Below are positions 57,800-64,000 of a stretch of DNA of 64,000 nucleotides, piece after piece. Within the stretch, counting starts at the first letter, position 1, and each line of letters starts with the position of its first letter. The translations under genes were made by a program, and so were the position numbers. The stretch comes from Phaseolus vulgaris (taxonomy: Eukaryota; Streptophyta; Magnoliopsida; Fabales; Fabaceae): positions 12,497,927-12,561,926 of the forward strand of contig NC_023758.2 in assembly GCF_000499845.2 (NCBI RefSeq). The letters run 5' to 3'. Under the pieces are notes generated by a model. It had not been told where the DNA came from. It did not search any database and saw only the letters and a program-made list of their open reading frames with translations.

Positions 57800-59311
57800 G
57801 TAAGAAAAATTAAAAAAATATAATATATTATACTATAATTAATTTTTAATTTGCTACATGTTTTATTTTTTTATTCATAAATTATTTCTATTAGATGAAT
57901 TTATTTGATTTTTATATTTAAGTAAATTTATTATATTTAATCTATTTTTGTTAGGAAATTACGATAAATATACCTAATCAAGCTATCGAACAAGATGATG
58001 AAAAAAAACATTTATGAAGATATGTTTCAAAGTTAAGAAAAAATCTTCGTGGTGGAAATAATATGAAATGTAGTTTATGTGATTTCTCGTTCAATAGATT
58101 TTACACTCAAATAAGAGCTCATTTGTTAAAACTTATGGGAGCAGGAGTTAGAATTTGTTCAAACGTGACTCCTTCAAAACTTGTTGAGGGTTTAAAAAAT
58201 TAGACAATGAAGCAACATTGAAAATCGAGAAATTGAAATGAAAAAAAGGTTCCTCTACCACCTGTATCTGATAAAGGAAATAAGAAAAACAATGATGTTA
58301 ACCCAAAATTTAAAGGTTCTTTACAAGTTGCTTTCAATATGCAAGCGAGATACTCTTGATTGTGAAATCGCGAGGATGTTTTATTTTTCAGGACTACCAT
58401 TTAATTTAGCAAGAAGTCCTTATTATAAAAGTGCATTTTCTTATGTAGTTAATACTTATAATCTTAGTGGATATGTAACGCCAACATATAATAAACTGAG
58501 AGGTCCTTTACTTTCAAAGGAAATAAGTCATGTAGAAAGTCTTTTGCAACCTATACGAAACTCATGGAATCAGAAAGGTGTAACAATTGTTAGTGATGGG
58601 TGGAGTCATCCTCAAAGAAGACCACTTATCAATTTTATGGCTATCATTGAGAGTGGACCAATGTTTTTGAAGTCAATATATGGATCTGGTGAGATAAAGC
58701 ACAAAGATTTTATCACTAAACACATGAGATGTAATTATGGAGCTTGGATCGTACAATGTGGTATAAATTATAATTAATAATGCAGTTGTATGTAAGGCAA
58801 CGGGTGTGCTCATAGAATTAAAATTTCCTTCAATCTATAGGGCTCCTTGTGTAGTGCACACCTTGAATCTTGCATTGAAAAATATTTGTGCAACAAAAAA
58901 TACTAAAAGAAATAGTGATATTTATCATCAATGTTCTTGGATATCACAAATTGATGATGATGCTACCTTTCTTAAAAACTTTATTGTGGGGCACTCTATG
59001 AAATTATCAATGTTCAATAACTTCAACTTATTGAAGTTGCTTTCTATTACTCCAACAAGATTTGCTTGAACCATAGTCATGCTTAAAAGGTTTAAAAGTT
59101 TGAAAAAAGGACTCAAAGAGATGGTTATTAGTGATGAATGGTCTTCTTACAAAGAGGATAACGTGGATAATGCAAAACTTGTGAAAGAAAATTTGTTGAG
59201 TGATAATTGGTGGATGAAGGTTGATTATATACTTGCTTTTACTTTTATTGCCCCTATTTATGACGTTCTAAAAAAAATACAAATATGGCTACTCTTTTCA
59301 CTTAGTATATG

Positions 59312-59726
59312 TGTTCCTACCAAAAATGAACTCGGGGAGTGCAAATCGGTGAGGACTGCGTGTTCATCAGGGAACGAGCTTTCAGTTGGTCTCTGAAGAG
59401 GGAGGGAGGTGCACCTGCAAAAAGACTCTCCGATGCGTAAGTCAGTAGGAATACAAAGATGATGATAAATTCTTAACAAAGAGCTAAGAGTAAAAGTATA
59501 GAATAAAGTTTAGTGTTCCCTTACAGAGATAGCCATCGCCTATTTATAGGTCTTGTTGGACTTAGACCATTAAGAAGAACATTGAATGGTTATCATGAGA
59601 TATAAATGGATTTTATAATAGTAACTATAATCGCTAGTAACCTATAACCGATTTATAGTTTGATTTATGTGTCTTAAATATAATATTAAACGTGTAGTTT
59701 CCCCGAGTTCATTTTTGGTAGGAACA
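59312..59726 (+). repeat. 5' LTR with long inverted ends
   Basis: It starts TGTTCCTACCAAAAATGAAC and ends with the exact inverse; the match covers 27 bases (59312-59338 and 59700-59726). A TATA-like CTATTTATAGG lies near 59540. Confidence 0.8.
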
Positions 59727-59728
59727 TT

Positions 59729-59746
59729 TGACGCCCACCGTGGGGC
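59729..59746 (+). other. Primer-binding site, tRNA-Lys type
   Basis: TGACGCCCACCGTGGGGC, two bases after the LTR. One mismatch from TGGCGCCCACCGTGGGGC, the complement of plant tRNA-Lys. Confidence 0.8.
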
Positions 59747-60079
59747 CTGGTAAGACTTTTCCCAGGACCACAAGACCAGTAAGAAATTCAGACATACACT
59801 CTCAATATGAGTATCCAACAGGAAAACTTAAATCAACCGATAGGGGACCCCCAAAACAAACGAGGAAGACCTACCTAGAACTGTGAGAGACGCCTTGGGC
59901 CAAATGCGGGAAAAAATGGAACGAAATTTGGCATCCCTAAGAGAGCAACACATGACAAAATTACTGGTACTGCATTATCAGGTATCTCGTAGGGATAACA
60001 ACAACGCCACTTAGGGTGTCCAACAACATTTGGAGCATACCGCCGAATCCCGGAGGGTCCCCATAGAAAACTCAAATCA

Positions 60080-60262
60080 AGAACTAAAAACGCTCAACCA
60101 AGAGTACAACAACTCGTTCAACCAAGAGCGAAGCAAAAATAATATAAGTTCAATCAAGAACTAGAAATGTTCAACCAAGAGCACGACAACACGCTCAACC
60201 AAGAGCAAAGCAAAATAATGCAAGTTCAATCAAGAACGAAGCATGTTCAACCACGAGCATAA
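60080..60262 (+). repeat. Degenerate minisatellite
   Basis: CTCAACCAAGAGC or TTCAATCAAGAAC boxes recur every 25-35 bp, mixed with CAAAATAATGCAAG pieces. It occupies the same place as the 69-bp array in the 12357 element. Confidence 0.65.
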
Positions 60263-60351
60263 CTAAAAAACCAAATCCAAACGATTTCAAGTTGAACTCA
60301 TTCATCATTAAAATTAATCCACCTGTACATCTTCTTGGATTCCGAGTTGGG

Positions 60352-60421
60352 GGGACTTATGTACATAACCCCAATTACGACCAAGTCTGAATGTATCCGG
60401 TCGTAATTGGGGGTATGTATA
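60352..60421 (+). repeat. Terminal palindrome of the Tat-type element
   Basis: TACATAACCCCAATTACGACC, a 16-bp loop, then GGTCGTAATTGGGG with GTATGTA. Arms of about 22 bp with two mismatches. It may be the two ends of a 3' LTR whose middle has been lost; it does not match 59312-59726. Confidence 0.6.
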
Positions 60422-60606
60422 ATATGAAATGTGAGATTCAATGATTGAAAATGTGAAAAACATCATATACCAAAATGAAAGGAAGACAAAAGCTAAACAT
60501 TCATCATTTTTAGAGGTAATAAAGTCAACATTAATTGATTGTTGGACTAAGATTAACACATCTCTTCATTGTTTGACTCATTCTTTAAATTCAAGGTAAT
60601 ACATTA

Positions 60607-60795
60607 TGTTAGATATTATTAGATATTATTAGATATAATTAGATATTATTTGATATTATGAGATATTATAGATATTCTTAGATATCTCATATTTATGTAA
60701 TGGGCTTAGCCCATATGTTTCTTTTCCTATATAAACATAACCCTATGTGTTCAATATACACAAGTGATTTACCCTATTCTTTCTTTTCCTTTAAT
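60607..60795 (+). repeat. 5' LTR of a Ty1/copia element
   Basis: Begins TGTTAGATATTATTAG, with AGATATTATT-type tandem units to about 60680, a TATA box CTATATAAAC at 60728 and an end just before the primer site. About 189 bp. CATTA at 60602-60606 is the presumed left target site. The element inserted in the hAT gene; its 3' end lies outside the window. Confidence 0.72.
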
Positions 60796-60796
60796 A

Positions 60797-60809
60797 TGGT
60801 ATCTAGAGC
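60797..60809 (+). other. Primer-binding site of the copia element
   Basis: TGGTATCTAGAGC, one insertion away from TGGTATCAGAGC, the initiator tRNA-Met site common in plant Ty1/copia elements. Confidence 0.75.
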
Positions 60810-61107
60810 ATAAGGTTAGGGTTTAGGGTTCAATTTTTATTGGTGAACCCACTATTCATTGGAACTTTCCAGCCACCGCCCCACTGTCTCGCCGGAGTTG
60901 CCACTACCTCGTCGGAGTCGCCGCTAGACCCTCGTCGGACCACCACCAGACCCTCGCTGGAGCCGTCGCCAGAATCTCGCCGGAGCCTTCGTTGGAATCT
61001 CGCTGGAGCCTTCGTTGGAGCCTCCGCTGGAGACGCTGCCGGAATCGCTGCTGGAGCCTTCATCTTTGTTGTTGCCGCCAATTAACCAGAGATTGGGTTT
61101 GTCCTTA
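60810..61107 (+). other. Leader/start of copia polyprotein
   Basis: GC-rich sequence with repeated CGCTGGAGCCTTCGTTGGA modules and open frames on both strands (for instance 60840-61085). It is too short to show a Gag domain and is cut at 61108 by the second CRM-like element. Confidence 0.4.
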
Positions 61108-62049
61108 TGATGTGAATGCAATAGCAAGAATACATGATTCTTTGACATTCTTAGGAGCAACTTGAGTTGGTCATGAAATGGCACTTTACTTAGAATTGGA
61201 TCAATGTTCTAATTCAAGAACTCACCAAGACTTTGCACCAAACCAAAGCTCATATGGAAGTCCATATATTGTCAAATGGAATCAAACACAAGGAATGAAG
61301 AACAAGAATTGAAAAGCTGGACCGAATTGAAATGCTAAGCTACTGAACCGAACAGAATCAAAGAAACAAAGCTGGAAACACAAATTTAAACGGTGCAAAT
61401 GAAAGGAAAGACTAAGAACTTAAAAACTACCGAACAAAAATTGAAGAAAAGGAAGAAGAACACTTATAGAAGAAGCTTGCTGGATTTTGAGAATTGGAGA
61501 AGCCATTCACGCCACTTGGTTCCTTGTTCCAAGATAAGTGATGGAGTGCCGCCACTTGAAGCTCACCATTGCTCACAAGATAAGGCAAAGGAAGAAGAAG
61601 ACCCAAGACTCACAATTTCTCTCCAAATTTGAGTATAGTCTCTCTACTATAAAATTCCAATCTGAAAAATACAAAGAGAAGCACCTTATTTATAGCCTAT
61701 GAGGTGCTGAAATGCAAGCTAAATGAACCTCAAATGCTGATGAAATTCGGCGCCAACTAGACAATGAAGGAAGTGTGACTTTCCTTCCTAGTTTGGCACC
61801 TCCTAACTCCTATCTACACTCCCCCCAACCTCCCTTACTACTTACACCTATTTATTACATCCGCAACCCTATTCTATAAAAGAAATAAGAAGAGCCATCT
61901 TATTATACTCTTGTCCCAAAGCTCTTGCCATGCTCCTAGTAATTCGTTGGGCTTGGGCCCCTTGTTGGGCTTGGACCCCTTGTTGGGCTTGGGCCCCTTG
62001 TTGGGCTTGGGCTTCATGGGCTTGAGCATCCTCTACTTGGTTTCCATCA
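61108..62049 (-). repeat. 3' LTR of second CRM-like element
   Basis: 942 bp, sense ends TGATGGAAACC and CATTCACATCA. It again contains the end of pol (stop at 61869), here with four AQAQQGAQ-type repeats. Confidence 0.85.
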
Positions 62050-62378
62050 TACTCCCCGGGTTGGAGAGAATTCGTCCACGAATTTGGGAAACCTGCAGCA
62101 AAAGGAGTGAGATCAGTAATATTGAAAGAATTACTACCAAGATAAGTAGGGGGCATATCTAACTCATAGGCATTATCATTAATCCTCTTGATGACTTGGA
62201 AAGGGCCATCACCACGAGGCATAAGTTTGGACTTCCTTAGAGAAGCAAATCTATCCTTTCTCAAATGAAGCCAAACCCATTCACCGGGCTCAAAGATTAA
62301 TGCCTTTCTCCTTTGGTTGGCAGTGTCAGCATACTTACCAACTTTCTTCTCAATTTGTAACTTGATGCGGGTATGCAA
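61869..62378 (-). pseudogene. Integrase C-terminal part of second CRM-like element
   Basis: [40 protein letters not shown] and a tail of AQAQQGVQAQQGAQ repeats before QRITRSMARALG. It corresponds to the end of the 47015-47998 frame, with a longer Gln/Ala repeat tail, and ends inside the LTR. Upstream, frame changes near 62400 and 62590 separate it from the catalytic part. Confidence 0.8.
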
Positions 62379-62593
62379 ATCTTTAATAAAAGAAGCCTTT
62401 TCAAAACCGTCTTTGCATAGAACCTCATCAAGTACAGGAATGGGAAGAAGATCTAGAGGAGTGAGGGGATTAAACCCATAAACAACCTCAAAAGGAGAAT
62501 GGTTAGTGGTGGAATTTACTACCCTATTATAGGCAAATTCAACATGAGGTAGTAAATCCTCCCAAGCCCTTGGATTCCCGGAAATAAATCATC

Positions 62594-63046
62594 TCAATAA
62601 TTGACCCAAGGTTCTATTAACCACTTCGGTTTGACCATCAGTTTGGGGGTGACAAGTAGTAGAAAACAGAAGTTTTGTGCCAAGTTTCCCCATAAGGTCC
62701 TCCAAAAGTGACTTAAGAACTTAGAATCCCTATCGGATACTATACTTCTAGGAAGTCCATGCAAACGATCAACTTCCTTGAAGAAGAGATTTGCAATATG
62801 GCATGCATCATCCACTTTGTGGCATGGAATAAAATGAGCCATTTTAGAAAAACGGTCCACTACCACAAAGATGGAATCCTTACCCTTCGATGTCTTGGGT
62901 AGTCCTAAGATAAAATCCATAGAAATATCCACCCAAGGCATTGTAGGGATAGGAAGAGGGGTATATAAACCATGGGGTTGGACCTTAGATTTAGCCTTCC
63001 TACATGCTATACATCTATCACAGAAGGTATGTACGGATTTGCGCAT
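62594..63046 (-). pseudogene. Integrase catalytic part of second CRM-like element
   Basis: Zinc-finger cysteines in [14 protein letters not shown], the first catalytic Asp in [12 protein letters not shown] and the second in [16 protein letters not shown] frame change after the FWRTLWG segment moves TDGQTEVV into another frame. Unlike the first copy, the Ser codon in [11 protein letters not shown] is intact. Confidence 0.82.
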
Positions 63047-63953
63047 GTGAGGCCAAAAGAAATGTTTCTAAGGTCTTAGCTACCCCAAAATGTCCCATAA
63101 GCCCACCCTCACGAGCCTCTCTAACAAGAGATTGTCTTATGGATCCTTGGGGAACACAAAGTCTTTTTCCTTTGAAAAGAAAACCATTATGTAAGAAAAA
63201 GTTTTTGTGACCTTCCTTGGAACACTCTTGATAGATTAAAGAGAAATCTAAGTCATCATGGTAAAGGTCCTTTATGTGATCAAATCCTAAATATTGAACA
63301 TTCAAAACATTTAACAAGGTATACCTTCTTGAAAGAGCATCGGCAACCACATTAATTTTACCTTGTTTATGTTTGATCACATAAGGAAATTGCTCAATAA
63401 ACTCCACCCACTTAGCATGTCTCTTATTAAGCTTGCTTTGGCTTTTCAAATATTTAAGGGACTCATGATCACTATGGATCACAAATTCCTTTGGAAAAAG
63501 ATAATGTTGCCAATTTTGCAAAGCTCTAACAAGAGCATAAAGTTCTTTATCATAAGTGGAGTAATTGAGATGACTCCCTTTGAGTTTCTCACTAAAATAA
63601 GCTATGGGGTGTCCTTCTTGAAGGAGGACGGCCCCAATGCCTATATTAGAGGCATCACACTCTATTTCAAATGTCTTAGCAAAGTTAGGAAGGGCTAGAA
63701 TGGGGGCTTTAGTTAATTTATCTTTCAAAGTTTGGAAAGCGTTTTCTTGCTTTTGTCCCCACTTAAAAACCACATCCTTCTTTACTATGACATTTAAAGG
63801 TGCGACAATTGTACTAAAGTCTTTCACAAACCGCCTATAAAAACTAGCAAGTCCATGAAAACTTCGTACTTCATTGACATTGGTGGGTGTAGGCCAATGT
63901 TGAATTGCTGCAACTTTTGTTTGATCTACATGCACCCCTTTATGACTAACCAC
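63018..63953 (-). pseudogene. RNase H and connection region of second CRM-like element
   Basis: From the end of the reverse transcriptase ([20 protein letters not shown]) through RNase H ([39 protein letters not shown]) to the integrase HHCC start ([15 protein letters not shown]). A deletion near 63065 shifts the frame before [10 protein letters not shown]. The YFDD part lies beyond the window. Confidence 0.82.
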
Positions 63954-64000
63954 AAACCCTAGGAAGTCTATATGATCTAATGCAAAGAAACATTTAGCAT

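Larger units (their letters stand above)
59312..60421 (+). mobile_element. Tat-type LTR element inserted in the hAT gene
   Basis: ATATG lies on both sides (59307-59311, 60422-60426), and the hAT reading resumes right after it. A 5' LTR of 415 bp (59312-59726), a tRNA-Lys-type primer site, the start of a gag-like frame, a degenerate minisatellite, a purine run (TTGGGGGGACT, about 60338-60350) and a terminal palindrome make up the element. There is no pol. The right end is not a copy of the left LTR, which is unexplained. Confidence 0.78.
57955..60606 (+). pseudogene. hAT-family transposase, interrupted twice
   Basis: DNA transposase of the hAT class. A BED-type zinc finger is at about 58062-58160 (KCSLCDFSFNRFYTQIRAHL, then GAGVRIC). 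The DUF659-like region lies at 58530-58660 (NQKGVTIVSDGWSHPQRRPL, INFMAI) and continues at 58790-59069 with RAPCVVHTLNLALKNIC. The hAT catalytic region goes on to 59311 and picks up again at 60422 (EM-stop-DSMIENVKNIIY, then TSLHCLTHSLNSR). Stops near 58016, 58202, 58775, 59068 and 60430 kill it. A Tat-type element sits at 59312-60421 and a copia LTR cuts it off at 60607. The C-terminal dimerisation domain and the terminal inverted repeats are not in view. Confidence 0.82.
61108..64000 (-). mobile_element. Second CRM-like element, partial (runs off the window)
   Basis: Same family as 46234-54958 but diverged. 3' LTR at 61108-62049, purine tract CCCGGGGAGTA just inside, then integrase and reverse transcriptase in reverse order on the minus strand. 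It is inserted in the leader of the copia element; the presumed left target site is CCTTA at 61103-61107. The gag half and the 5' LTR lie beyond 64000. Confidence 0.88.

Overview
The window is plant nuclear DNA, most likely from a legume of the Phaseolus/Vigna/Glycine group (inference from gene style, codon use and repeat families; no species marker is visible). Spliced single-copy genes with GT-AG introns sit in AT-rich DNA filled with nested retroelements.

Genes. Five host loci are recognised: a two-exon tau-class glutathione S-transferase (9895-10990, +); a 14-exon TTC38-like tetratricopeptide protein (16461-21545, +); an intronless LRK10L/WAK-type receptor kinase (22493-24355, -), convergent with TTC38; a 12-coding-exon DEAD-box RNA helicase of the ROK1/DDX52/RH57 type (38182-41882, +) with telo-box motifs and a likely leader intron; and the last two coding exons of DPM3 (43198-44636, +), whose first coding exon I cannot find. 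A block of about 390 bp from the helicase leader region is repeated between the helicase and DPM3.

Mobile DNA, left to right: a 5'-truncated LINE with a 16-bp target duplication (318-2425); a non-autonomous Tat-lineage Ty3/gypsy element with gag, no pol, an antisense extra ORF and TTTAC duplications (4720-9181); a second gag-only Tat-type element with about fifteen 69-bp tandem repeats (12357-15724); a remnant carrying the same antisense-type ORF (about 25110-27690); a near full-length but decayed LINE (28080-34197); a young CRM-like Ty3/gypsy element with two 971-bp LTRs and TGGAC duplications (46234-54958), its 5' LTR hit by an inverted solo LTR of the same family (53883-54876, ATGGG duplications); and a nest at 57.6-64 kb in which a decayed hAT transposase gene is interrupted by a Tat-type element (59312-60421, ATATG duplications) and by a Ty1/copia element (from 60607), the latter itself interrupted by a second CRM-like element (from 61108) that runs off the window.

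The host genes do not form a pathway; they are independent loci. The main content of interest is the structure and order of the insertions, the antisense ORFs with their own TATA boxes, and the duplication around the helicase/DPM3 pair. All coordinates, exon joins and repeat boundaries were read by eye; no similarity search was run.
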